A stretch of 64,000 bases of DNA from Sympetrum striolatum (taxonomy: Eukaryota; Arthropoda; Insecta; Odonata; Libellulidae): contig OX388350.1 in NCBI GenBank assembly GCA_947579665.1, positions 91,221,152 to 91,285,151 on the forward strand, in the 5' to 3' direction. A model generated the notes under the pieces. That model did no database searches. It saw only the letters and a program-made list of their open reading frames with translations, and was not told where the DNA came from. This document shows positions 48,100-59,399 of this stretch, piece by piece. How positions within the stretch are numbered: the first letter of the stretch is position 1; each line of letters begins with the position of its first letter. A program made the translations under genes and the position numbers.

Positions 48100-48600
48100 T
48101 ATTGGTATCGTAGCAATATTGTGTTTCTAGCTGTATAATAATATATAAACAAAATAATTTAAATTCAACTGATATATATATATCCCGAGCCAAATTTTGC
48201 CCATCACCAATGATATCTGTTGATTATGGTTTCGTTAATGAAGATTAACCTTTGTTTTGTTCCAATTTTTACGGCCGCCAACCAACCTCACCGGAATCGA
48301 ACCAAATAAGTCAGACCGAGATCAATTCAAGACCACATCAGCGACAAAATAACATCCAAATTTAATATCGAGAAGCTTTCGAGAAACAGGAAGCGAACGA
48401 CTGATGCAAATGAAGTACTTCGCTGTTTACAAACAAGCGATTGCAGAGATGAAAACAAACTCACACGAGGATAACTCGAAAGAGGACTACAAATGTATCA
48501 CTTTTTCATAAATATTTGGAGAACGATTAAGTATTTTAACTTTAAAACACACGATTAAAGCTAAGGAGCTCTGTAAAATAGGGTTGTCATAACAGAGGAA
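48100..48600. other. No recognisable feature
   Basis: AT-rich, with a short (TA)n run near 48,172. Nothing else identified. Confidence 0.4.
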
Positions 48601-48601
48601 C

Positions 48602-48720
48602 GATGCGGTGGCAAAGTGGGCAGAGCGTTCGATTTTGGTGAAAGCGGTCCCGAGTTATAACCTCGAATGTTTAAAATGACCAAAGCTGCCGCTGTTACTA
48701 CTGCCACTACGAGAACTTGG
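48602..48720 (+). repeat. tRNA-derived SINE (family 1), old copy
   Basis: GCGGTGGCAAAGTGGGCAGA (A-box region) is followed by TTTTGGTGAAAGCGGTCCCG, which matches family 1. A broken B box (GAGTTATAACC) comes next, then AAATGACCAAAGCTGCCGCT and an ACTACTGCCACTAC tail. It is clearly older than the copies at 8,339 and 49,001. Confidence 0.7.
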
Positions 48721-48930
48721 AGCGACTACGCCATTTCATTGTTTATATTTTGAGATATTCAAATTAAGGACTCAAAGAAGGAGGGAATATTCTTTTTAAC
48801 GAATACCTATATACAATGTGCAAAGTTGTTTCCTAAAAAGAGTGCTTTTTGACTTAATACCTTTGGTTTATTTTACTTTAGCGGAATCGCAATAAGCTTG
48901 GTATTGAACGAGAAGAAATGAAAGAGAAAG

Positions 48931-48987
48931 AGTCTCCCGCAGTCGGGAATCGAATCTCTCACTAGTCCGGCGGATGCTTCAGCTAAT
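48931..48987 (-). repeat. tRNA-like relic hosting a SINE insertion
   Basis: On the minus strand: TTAGCTGAAGCATCCGCCGG, then GAGAGATTCGATTCCCGACT (B box GATTCGATTCC) and CGGGAGA. The young family 1 SINE inserted immediately at its 5' edge (target duplication TAACTTATTGGTA). Confidence 0.5.
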
Positions 48988-49000
48988 TAACTTATTGGTA

Positions 49001-49129
49001 GTAGTAGTATTGTTAAAAGTGCTTCGACAGCTTAGGTCATTTCGCACATTGGCTCCCACCGGGAATCGAACCCGGGACCGCTTTCACCAAAGGCAAACGC
49101 GCTGTCCACATGACTATCCGGGAGCCTTC
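49001..49129 (-). repeat. tRNA-derived SINE (family 1), complete, with 13-bp target duplication
   Basis: TAACTTATTGGTA flanks it at 48,988-49,000 and 49,130-49,142. On the minus strand the acceptor-like arms GGCTCCC/GGGAGCC pair fully. The B box is GGTTCGATTCC, and the tail is (ACT)n before the duplication. Nearly identical to 8,339-8,469, so both are recent products of the same source. Confidence 0.92.
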
Positions 49130-49202
49130 TAACTTATTGGTATTGCATTATTTGAAGTATACCTGTCGTTCAGAAGGTGGCGTCCAATTGTTGAGTGATA
49201 TT

Positions 49203-49266
49203 TAATAAGGAAAAGGAAGAGATTTGCATATAAGGACGTGCACCCAGGAAAAACGGACTTGAAAAT
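49203..49266 (-). repeat. tRNA-derived SINE (family 2), truncated copy
   Basis: The block GCATATAAGGACGTGCACCC with AGGAAAAACGGACTTGAAAA matches 37,895-38,038. One internal GGAAAAATCCCAAT unit is missing, perhaps through recombination between its two AGGAAAAA/TGAAAAA repeats. The tRNA head is absent. Confidence 0.7.
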
Positions 49267-49269
49267 ATT

Positions 49270-50515
49270 CTTGATAATAATAAAAAATGAATAGTTATTA
49301 GTTTTGCTTCTTAAACTTAAAACCATCAAATTTTTGCCCTTTCAGAATGAATATTTGTGTCCTTCGTACCACTATAGTATAAAAGTTATGTTAAAATATG
49401 ATTCGGTGACAGTGAAATGGGACTCTCTTTCGAAGGAGGCAATTGAAATATCCTCTTTCACAGCAGTGTTATCCTGAAACATTCTTCTGAAATGCGCTCC
49501 CCCCCTTGAAGCCAACGAAAGAATCACGTACAACTAGAATCAACGTAGACATCATCATAAAATATGAGGGAACATAAAACAAACTAAAATGTTGACATTG
49601 CTACGTACGTTGGACGAAAATGAGACATTAAGTGGGCGAAGTAAAATCTTATGAAACATCATCAACAACGGCGTTCTAAAAGCTCTCGCAATCCCACTTT
49701 AGCGCATCATCCAGTAAAATGCGAAACTAAAGATTAAGCTGGACGACAGCATCACTCAAACTTCAGCATTTACTACGCATACACAAAAGTGCATGGAGTT
49801 TTTAACCAATCTAGTACTAATAGAAATATTCTATTCATCAATGTTTCGAGTAAGTAATAGTTAATCTTTGGCAGTAAAATCACCGACTGATTATTGGTGA
49901 ACAAAATAACAAAACTTCCCTTGAAAACGTTTTGAAGTCCATCCTCCAAAACCAAAGGCTAAGAAAAAGTTAGAAAACAAAACTGAAGGAAGAAAGTGTT
50001 TTTGAAGGCGGATTCTCGAAGCTTTGGATTGGCGGGAAGTCCTTTTTATGACAATTTGGGAAGCAACTTAATCCAACCAAGGAGAAGATCTAAGGTGTGG
50101 TGCTAAAAGGAGAGTGCGAAAATGATGGAAGTTCCGCTTGACAACGCATTTCCATCGCCAAGCGTTAAATGAGCATCGCTTCCAACAATGCTTCGGATGA
50201 GTGTTATCATAGTTGCGCTCCATCAAAACAATTGCGCAGAGTTAGTACGCACGACGCTATGAAGCGAAAGATTAACAATGTCCATGACGTCATGAAATCA
50301 CATTCGCACAAGATATTCAACGCACAATATTTAAATATAGTTCTCGCTGGCGTTTTAGTTAGTCACTATCCCCTTCACTGTTTAGACTTTTCTGTACTTT
50401 GCTACAGTTATTATTTATAGTTATTATGCAATATCAAATATACATGAACTGGTTGAATTATAATTAATTTCTTAGCGTAATAGCCATTTTTTCGACTAAT
50501 CAGAGAAATAATACT
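49270..50515. other. No recognisable feature
   Basis: AT-rich. Open frames below 85 codons with no known motif. Confidence 0.4.
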
Positions 50516-50519
50516 TATT

Positions 50520-50830
50520 TTCTGACTTATGCTTTTTCCGCTAATATCTTTCGTAAGATTTGCAATACGTTTTCATTCATCACACTTTGATTCTTCCGTT
50601 CTTTCTCACGTTTTCCACACAAAAACACTTCTTTTTGTGGGTATTTTCCTACTTCGTCAATATTTTTCCTGTGATAAATATATCAGATATTTTTCTTATC
50701 GAACTATTCTTTCTTTCCTTATTTCCTTTCAATTTCAAACTTATATCTTAAAAATGCAGGATTTGCTGATTAGTCATTATATTCACATTTCAACTTAAAT
50801 TATATAAATTGTACACTATTTCTCTAAACT
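50520..50830 (+). mobile_element. Possible LINE 3' UTR fragment
   Basis: A T/C-rich strand contains TTTTTGTGGGTATTTTCCTAC, which resembles the hairpin-like phrase in the 3' UTRs at 51,490 (CTGTGGGTGTTTTCCCGCA) and 62,850 (CTGTGAGTGTTTTCCTACAG). No coding remnant or tail. Open frames here are low-complexity artefacts. Confidence 0.35.
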
Positions 50831-51177
50831 GCATTTTTTGCATATTCGCGGTAAAACTAGATTATTTATGCAATTGCTCCAGTAATAAAATAAACATATT
50901 GCTATAAATAGCCGTAGACATCAATGAAGCGCCCGATGTAAGCAAATGTTGTGACAACTAAAGCTTTATCGATAGTAATGTAAGCACTTAATAATTTTAG
51001 TTCATTAATTTCGAAAAATTGATTTTCATCAAATACTTCATGGTATGGAATCGAAAATAATATTCAAAGGTGGAAATAAAAAATAATTTTGACTTTATTT
51101 GGGCAAATTTTAGATTTCCAAGACCACTCTCGTAACAAATTCTAAAAACTCAGAGAATAAAACAAACATTCCTTGAA

Positions 51178-51244
51178 CAGGATTCGAGCCTGGTACCTCG
51201 GAGTTGCTGGGCTAGTACATATTTAACCCCTCAGCCAACGAAGC
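51178..51244 (-). repeat. tRNA-like SINE head or tRNA relic
   Basis: On the minus strand: CGTTGGCTGAGGGGTTAAAT (A box) and GGCTCGAATCC (B box), with a long insert between, as in tRNA-Ser or tRNA-Leu. The layout parallels the family 3 SINE head at 34,240-34,316, but the 3' part is different. Confidence 0.5.
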
Positions 51245-51289
51245 GAAAGAGAGACTTGGCTATTTAAATTTTCTTTGTCATGCTACCTC

Positions 51290-51681
51290 ACTAACTTTCA
51301 TTATATCCGTGATTTTTTTCTCAATTTTCTTTTTCACTTTAGTAAATGTTATATTTTTTTCTTGTAATTAATAATATTTTTGTTTTTCTGTAAATGTATT
51401 GATTTATGTATATGCAGTATGTAATTTTATTATTGTCTATACTTCATTGTTATTTTTTACTGTGTTTTCGCTGTTTTTTTTTCACCCCCATCTCTGTGGG
51501 TGTTTTCCCGCAACGTGGGTTTCTTCTTTAGCGACCTTCAGTTGCAAATATTTTTCCCCACACTCTACTCTGTCTTTTTGTTTTAATTTAATTTACATTT
51601 GTTCATATTCTGACGACATACGAGGTTAGGTGGAAGAGAGCCTAACCTCGCCAATAAAGGGTCAAACTAACTAACTAACTG
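51290..51681 (+). mobile_element. LINE 3' UTR with terminal hairpin and (CTAA)n tail
   Basis: A T-rich strand with CTGTGGGTGTTTTCCCGCA is colinear with the UTR at 62,450-63,050. It ends in hairpin CGAGGTTAGG...CCTAACCTCG (51,621-51,650), CCAATAAAGGGTC and a tail of four CTAA/ACTA units. The GGTTAGGTG...CTCGCC...AATAA frame is shared with the (ATT)n-tailed ends, but the stem is a different one. Related subfamily, 5'-truncated. Confidence 0.6.
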
Positions 51682-51689
51682 AATTTTAC

Positions 51690-52405
51690 GGAATAAATCT
51701 CCTATTCAATCAAACATAAGTTCCACCTCATACATGTGTGTACCTAATGGAATTAACATTAGGATGCTTAGATAAACAGAGCGGCAATTCCCTTAACAAT
51801 TAAGTACTTTGGCAGACAGCGACCTCAACAGGCGATTGCTACACCTCTCTTTTGGCACAACTGCCCCATCGCCCAATGACTAACTATAGCCACACTACAA
51901 AGACTACTCGAACTTGGAATTTACCTTGAAATCCGTTAATCTCAAAGTGAAGAATACATTCACCAAATTATACTGCGATACTTTTGCTATTGGAATACGT
52001 TTTGCAACGAATTGAGGGACACAGAATTAACAGACAGGCGATTGAACTGTGATTCCAAACATATTAATGAAATTTGAATGTTAAGCGACGCCTTCAAAAT
52101 ATGCGTTCGCCCTTCAGAAACTCTTTTCAGTTAATGAGAGAAACTTACTCGATACGAGGGCACTTGATAACTTTATCCAAAGGATTCTTTTCACATATAT
52201 TGTCACAGGATAAAGAGAAATTTACGACTATTTGCTTTCGTCTTAATCTCATGACTATGATAATGTGTAAGCAATTAAAGAATAGTAGAGTTACTTAAAG
52301 TCTCGTATTTTGAAATTTCACGAAAAGTGTTATACGCAGGGTAATTACGTTTGTTTTCCATGTATATATTTCATCTATTGTGTTCGGAGACGAAAAGAAA
52401 AAGCA
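51690..52405. other. No recognisable feature
   Basis: AT-rich; nothing supportable. Confidence 0.4.
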
Positions 52406-52409
52406 ACCC

Positions 52410-52433
52410 CCTCACTCCTCATCTAGTAAGCCC
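52410..52433 (-). repeat. Short dispersed GAGGAGTGAGG repeat, copy e
   Basis: CCTCACTCCTCATCTAGTAA followed by GCCC, the reverse of copy c/d. Confidence 0.6.
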
Positions 52434-52940
52434 TCTTAAAAGGTAGCTAAACCTGAAGCTTCTAAGGATTCGTCAACCATTGGGATTGATGATTCCACCA
52501 CCATGTGGAGCAATAGGTCTTCATACACGTCTGTGTCGAATGTCAATTTGGAACTTATTAATAGAACCGCCTCCGTGTTAAAGGTTGGAGACCTACTTAA
52601 TTCCGGAGAGACGCCTGAAGGTCGACTTGGGCGTGGGGGGCGGGATTTCCCCGGAAAGACGAGGAAAAACGGATTCGAAGAACTTCAAAATAATATAAGA
52701 GTTGGCGGAATCGCTTACATTTAGATTTCCGATGAAAACATGGCGGTCTACGAATGGACATTTTGCGTGTTGTTATGACCGCATTACATAGATTATAAAG
52801 TGAAATAGAAACACAAATTAACTTTAAGAGCACGACGACCAAGATATCCAATTCAAACCCAAGGAAATATAAAACTAAAGACCAAAGGGAGTAGAACATT
52901 TCAGTTACGAATGCGCTGCAATTTAGACACATACATCATC

Positions 52941-53095
52941 CAGGGTTTCCAAAACTTTTTCTGCAATGGAACACTTCGCAAACCTTGGAAAACAAATTCA
53001 ATTACATGAAAAAACAAATAATACCGAAATTGACCAAATATTTATGAAAATAAAACACGTTCTGATATATTATCAAATAAATCCAGTGCTTGTTA
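52941..53095 (+). mobile_element. hAT-type MITE, 5' part only
   Basis: CAGGGTTTCCAAAACTTTTT then CTGCAATGGAACACTTCGCA and AACCT repeat the left end of the element at 40,023 almost exactly over about 45 bp. Diverged AT-rich filler follows. No right terminal repeat was found. Confidence 0.65.
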
Positions 53096-53099
53096 ATAT

Positions 53100-56000
53100 G
53101 TTTCCAAATAAGAGACGTGGGAAACAATGAAAAGAAAGAGCGAGAAACAAAGGAAAGTTAAAAGCGTATTCGATGACGTTTCGATTATAATTAGAAGCGA
53201 TATTCACAATATTACACGACAAAAATCAGAGGTGCATTATGGGTAATCAATCAACCCGTAGCTGTCAACAATGAAATCACTACTTGCACTATTTTCAAAA
53301 GTCGTGGTGGGGATGATTACTTTTGTAAGCTGAGTGATTAGACAGTTATGGCTAAGTACGAAGACAAATCTGGGATACGGAGCTGACTACACGAAGACGT
53401 GCACCGAGATTAAATGGACATTGATCGCAATATACAACGCTAATTAAAGAGGAGAGTGATGTTTATGGTTGGTCATTGACCCAACAAATGGAAATCATCC
53501 AAACACACAGTTTGTGGAAGGCCACGCTTTCACAAAGCATAATGATTGAGCTTTTGCGAAAGTAATGAAAAAAATTCGAATGAACATCAACCTCGGTTGC
53601 CATAGCGACCTTGGATGTAAAACGCGATATTCTGCTCCACTTCTGCAAGATGTTGTTACTTTACTCTCACGGTTTCCAAGGCTATGGAATACACGGCGAA
53701 GGAAATTCCAAAGCTATCGCATGAATTGTAATGAGTCAACTTTAAAATGAAGATAACTGTAACACATCAAAAACTGAGATTTTCGAACGCAAACAAATAC
53801 AAACTGTACAAAGACAGGCTTAAAACAGTAACGAGAAAGAACAATTAATAGATTTCAGCAACACTATGGCAATTGGAAACTCGCGGTTTCGATGTCGTTT
53901 GGCTAGACGTGTAATCTCAGAGCACAGTTGGTGAAAGTTTATCCGATTTCAAAGTAAACAAATTGAAACAGACAACTCATTGCCGTAATGCGTAAGGGGA
54001 CACAGTTTCCTCAGAGAAAATAAAGTGCAGATGGGAAAACTGGTTTTGGAATTGAGGACGTGGTTAACCAAGGAGACAAATGGAAGACTTAAGTCAACTG
54101 ATTTCAGGAAATTATAATAGATAGCAAATCAAGAGAAATATAATTAGGACGAGGAATATATAGTTAATGAGGAGAGAAGCTTTGCACGAAGAGTATCCTC
54201 TGAGCCATGAGACCTGGTTTCGAGTCCCAGGCATGTTTTTCAATTCAGTTTATTATTGGAAAAATATAATCGAAATGTTTATCAAACGACCTTTTGGAAA
54301 TAGGTCATCTGAACATCAAGCTGATTTATTGGAAATGGAGTTTCCTGGAGCTCAATTCTTATGGCACATTTTATTAATTCTATCGCAGTACTTTTTTATT
54401 TTACTTCCGTTTGAATGGAAATTTAAATCAAAATTACAAGGAGATTAATGTAAGGTGAGAATATATTTTTTAGTTGCTAGGTCAAACGTGATTTACGAAC
54501 AAAAATAATTTATCTATTTTTCCATAAATTCATATTATAATAACATGAGAGATCAATGCCATGTCAAGATGGACTTCGAACTCGCTGATATCGATCATTA
54601 AGAAGGATTAAATAAATGACAAAATTATGGACGGAACTTTGAAAATCCTCTATGATACATTATCAACGTTATTGCGTCTGAAAAAAGGAAATGGGACGAA
54701 CAAGTTATAAGCGGTATGTTGCCAACTCCATAAGCGACAAACGGGAAAGTGCAGAGGAATCTGCAATGTTATGAAAATGAGAAAGTGTCATGGAAGCAGG
54801 AGGTCCCTCACTTCCCCTTCGACGACTTCCGGTGAGAAAAGCGCGACTCAGCCAACATTGACTGAATTGAATCAATCCAACAATGCCGTGCGTCATAGGT
54901 CGAGAGAACAACGCCGATACAGTGCGAAACAATGGATAGAGACGGTGCGATTGTTTCCATTGGCATTGTTACGTCACTTATCCATCAAAATATATCGAAG
55001 ACTTTAAATAGGACCTTAAATGTGATACCTCCAAGTCGCTTAGAGTCACACAAGGAGAACGTATGAATATAAATGCATTCAAGAGAGGAACATCACTATT
55101 GAGGACAAAAATACAGTGAAAGACAGAGATCCATCATTCGTGACCGAATCGCTTCATGATTCTTCATTTTGATATTCAACTGTTTATATTGACATTCTAT
55201 TTTATACCACAGTTAAAGAGCGTTGATTTTCAGGGCATGGACGTAACTATTGCCTGCAAGTTGAACAACCTTCGCTCTTTTAATTGAATGTATTACAGAG
55301 AAACAACGAAACGTTACTTTATATTCTTATCTACATCAATTTAACTCATCAGATCTCTCGCGCAGATTTCACTGTCCACATTCAACTGTCAGCAATCTCA
55401 CTACGGTCTATTCCAGCAAGAATCGGATGCGAGCCACACAACGACAAAACCTTTGTCTGGAAGAACCTTGTAGGGCAGAAACCATTTGACGAAGTCGTTC
55501 CAAAGAGTGGTTATTACGAAACGGTTACAGTTGAAGAACCTCGGATTCTGTGGTATAAAATCCTTTTAACCGATCTGCGCTGCCTAAGATGAAGCGGTGA
55601 AAGTGCTGGGAGTGACTCAGAAGTGACCATATGCACGAGATCTCTCCGAGTTTCCCTTAAATGGACAAAATAGCAAGAGAGATCACGAAGACAAAGTGCC
55701 TCGTGCTTATTAAACGGGTAGAAGGAGAGAGTGCATGTACCACTTGCTAAAGAAGGAGGGACCTGCGAGGGTGTAACACATACTATAGCACTTAAAAACA
55801 TTTCGATAAAAATAGTTGGAGTACACAAATGCATCATAGACTACACAACTGATTAGGTGTTCTATGGTTTTTCGATGTAAAGTAATTCGATTATTTTTGA
55901 CCGAGCAATCGAATACTAACATCTGAAGCTTACATTGCCATTACTTATGTAACTCAATAAATTCCAAAGTATTTTAATTTAAAATTTTCAAGAATGATGA

Positions 56001-57290
56001 ATATTGACATTTTGAAAATTGTAATCACTGCATCTTTTAGTCCTTCATAATCGAGAATATGAATTGGAAAAATGCACACGAATAATTACAAATTTCAATC
56101 GAACTAAATTGCATTTTGAAAGGAAAGAGAAGATCGAGCACACGACCTCCTCAATCGAAAGACAAGAAACAAATGAATAAATAATGTTTTAAAACGCACA
56201 TACATTCTCACAGTTTAATGAAAAACAATTATGAAAACACACAACTCATAAATGTGAAATATATCCACAATGCCAGAGATAGAATCAAGAATTTCAGTTA
56301 ATATCGATGCGAAAGTTTTTTATTTTGATTTCTATGAAATTTTGACAATTTAATGTAGATGCATTAATTTCGGTTCCATCAGCAAGCACATGGGACGTAC
56401 ACAACAGCATCCGGGTCCACATCTCAGCGGCTCATCTTTTCCGCTTGAGCGTACCAATAAGAATAATCGGTCCATAAAAGATCGTTCAGGGCAAACAAAC
56501 TAGGTCAACCACTAGGATACCCGTAATTCTGAATTTTCGGTTTACAGCTAAAGTAATATAAATCGCTACTATTAACTACCATTAAACTAAGGATATATAC
56601 TGACTTTCGTTTTACAACCAATGAATGGAAATGTGGTTGCCAACATTTCGAGGTTGTGGATTGGTGTAAAGCACTCACCTAGAAAAAAAAAGAAAGAAAT
56701 ATAATTAGTAAGGATGAGAACTGTTCAAAAGTTTAAGCTGTTTTAAGAGAAACACAGCAAAAGCTCAGAAGGACATACATTTTGCAACAATATTTGACAT
56801 TCTGCAAACCACGTCCGGTTTTGCTTCAACCTTTTGCGGGACAATTTTTCAGCAGATTTTTTCTCATTTTATGGCAAAAATATCAGAATAAAAAGTCTTA
56901 ATTTAAAATTTTTACAAAAATATGTTAATACAGTGATCTCCATCTCGTCAAGTATAGTATGTATCTATTTATTAAATATTTATGGCTAAAATCAATAATG
57001 TGTGCATGGTTCCTCATTATTGCTATCTAAGTGGAACAACAGACAAGGATGGACATCAGACAAAGTGTGTTTAATTACGAGACGACATCTGGTGCCACTT
57101 ATCGATGATGAATGTAATATTTTTGATATTTTTACAGGAATGAGATAAATGCATCTTTCGTTTATTTTTCGTTTCATTCTTGTTGTGGTGATATCGGAAT
57201 TCACAGAGTGATTAAATAGCTTCTATTTAATCCATAGAAATGGCTATAAAAAGTGTTTCTCATCACGAGGGCACTTAAAGCATTCAGGTT
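53100..57290. other. No recognisable gene
   Basis: Frames of 102 (55,284-55,592, plus) and 107 codons (55,514-55,837, minus) overlap each other antisense and show no known motif. A weak B-box-like motif (GGTTTCGAGTCCC, about 54,216) followed by TTTTTCAATTC marks a possible tRNA-like relic at 54,190-54,245. Otherwise featureless. Confidence 0.4.
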
Positions 57291-57307
57291 CAGCGGAGAA
57301 AGCAAAT

Positions 57308-57339
57308 GCCTCATTCCTCATCACTCTTGGTAAGCCTCA
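57308..57339 (-). repeat. Short dispersed GAGGAGTGAGG repeat, copy f
   Basis: GCCTCATTCCTCATCACTC followed by TTGGTAAGCCTC. Same unit in reverse, with a few substitutions. Confidence 0.5.
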
Positions 57340-57842
57340 ATCCCTCTCCTTTTATAAGAGAATAGTTCGGAACTCGATCCAGGAAAGAACAGTAGTTTCG
57401 TACACGGGACAGGACATCCCAATTTAAGTGATCGTTCGGTGACGTAAATCGCGCCTTCGATATAGACGTCATATGTGTTTGAGAAATTACGTCATCCGCT
57501 AAACACTGGAAACTCGTCTAGACCGCGCATCGATGGAAGGGTTAAGGACCTTCGCACACATCCTGAGGGCATTTAAGGTGAGGAGCAAATGAAAAGGGTT
57601 TCACAAGAGTGAGAAACAAAAGAGACGCTGGCTCATGAGATGAATTAAAGAGATGAACTTTAAAGTGAGGGTCAGCATCCGATGGGATTTTCTTTTTTCG
57701 AGTTTGCTGGGAAATCCTGAAAGGAGCTGGAGAGAGGAAAAATAACGAAAAAGAAGAAAATTATGAAAGGAAGATAACTTATATTTAGAGATTGTGGAAA
57801 CGAACGAGAGAGGAGCAGTGGTCGCCCGATAGAGAGGGCTTA

Positions 57843-57960
57843 GATTTTAGATTTAGATATATACCCCGCGAGCCGCCAGAGGCGTATGGCAGGGGTGTAA
57901 TACACCACCATCTTTCATTCATCCCTATTAGCATCTCTAATAGCCTGAGGAAAAACGACC
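57843..57960 (-). mobile_element. Retroposon 3' domain with (ATCTAA)n-like tail
   Basis: On the minus strand: GGTGTATTACACCCCTGCCA, ACGCCTCTGGCGGCTCGCGG, GGTATATATCTAAATCTAAA and ATCTAA. A C/G-rich core of the form CCCCTGCCA...GGCGGCTCGCGGGGTA followed by a hexanucleotide tail is, as I recall, a widespread insect LINE/SINE 3' end. Not confirmed here by a second copy. Confidence 0.45.
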
Positions 57961-59290
57961 AAAAATAATTATCCGTCCTTGCGATTACTTCCCTATAATG
58001 CTTCGTGGATGCCTCTCTCGTTCGCTCCTTACTAACATTTCACTTACTTCGTCTATAAATTCTGAACGAACGAACTTTTCGAAAAGTTCAGAGGTAACAC
58101 GAACGACGGCCAAACGATAAAAATCGACTGATTCACGATTAAGGGAATGCACTTCGAAAGGACGACTGCGAATTGAGCAGAAAAGTGTTTACATAAGATT
58201 GAGGATTTTTAAGGGATTATAGCAACAACTCACGCACGACTCCTTCCTCCAAAACGTGGTGGTCAAGTTTTTTTCTTTGGAAGACAATATTTCTTAAAAT
58301 GTTATTCGTAACATCGTTTCACACAGCCACGTCTGGATGTGAAATGAATGTTGTTTATAGTAATTGCCATCGATTTGAGTTCTATTCCATATGTGGTAAA
58401 TTAAGCTGTTGATGTAGAGAAACTACTCAGTTAAAACAAATGTGGACGGTAAGAAAAAAGTTTTGTCCTTCTTGTTTTGAAAAATTAGGCAAAGCATGAA
58501 ATGCGCTGTGATGAGGAAGAAATAATTCCAAAATACTTTCCAATAATTATTTTACTTCATTCCCATAAAAATTGGCTATTCCAAGGGCCATCTTTCGACA
58601 GATTTAGAATTTGATGATATACATATGACTACGCAACTTAGCTAAAATATCCAGTTGGAGGATTTAAGGATCTACAACAGGATTTGAAAATGCATGGAAC
58701 ATATTATACTGGACTCGTAAAACTCTTTCCGATTCATCCCTCAACGCATCGCTAAACTCGGATGAATTTCGCAATATCAGCCGTTGCTGCCGACGAGAAA
58801 TTGCTATCAAGTTTCGCGGCTGCATAAATTTTGCATATGCGGTTTAAAATCCTCCGCGAAATAATCTTCCAGATGGCATTTGAGCAACATCGAGGGCGTA
58901 CGAGAAGGAAAAACTGAGATTTTCTCGCTTCTGCTACTTTCTCCGCATATTCGAGAGGAAAGTTGACACGATCTCGATGTGAGGACAGATGCGCCAGATT
59001 ATGGTGGCGCCTACCTGTGCTGCAGAAACAATGACCCCTTCCGAATACGTCAACGCACTCTAGGATAAAAACCTCAACAACAAATCCACATTAAATCGAA
59101 TTACGCACCATTTCCAAGCCATTCGACGATTATAAATTATACAACGATAATAATTACAACTACTACAATCGCAATACTTAATCGACAATGAAAATAATGT
59201 TAACTCGATTTTAACCTCGAATAGCCAACAAAGTTGAAACATTCCGAAAGAGAATGCAAATAAAATTGGAAATCAATTTAATTGACAAAC
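57961..59290. other. No gene; one 18-bp palindrome
   Basis: GAACTTTTCGAAAAGTTC (58,072-58,089) is a perfect palindrome. The rest shows nothing identifiable. Confidence 0.4.
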
Positions 59291-59292
59291 TT

Positions 59293-59395
59293 TAGTAGTC
59301 GTAGGAGGTATTACTAAAAGTGCTTCAACAACTTGGGTCATTTTGCACTTGCGCTCCCCCGGGAATCGAACTCAGGACCACCTTCGCCCGATAAA
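59293..59395 (-). repeat. tRNA-derived SINE (family 1), old 5'-truncated copy
   Basis: TATTACTAAAAGTGCTTCAA, CAACTTGGGTCATTTTGCAC and CCGGGAATCGAACTCAGGAC match the 3' half of family 1 with many substitutions. The head is replaced by unrelated sequence beyond about 59,390. Confidence 0.7.
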
Positions 59396-59399
59396 CGTT

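Noticed and set aside
55284..55837. Overlapping 102- and 107-codon frames on opposite strands as genes
   Set aside because: They overlap antisense near their ends and neither shows a recognisable domain.
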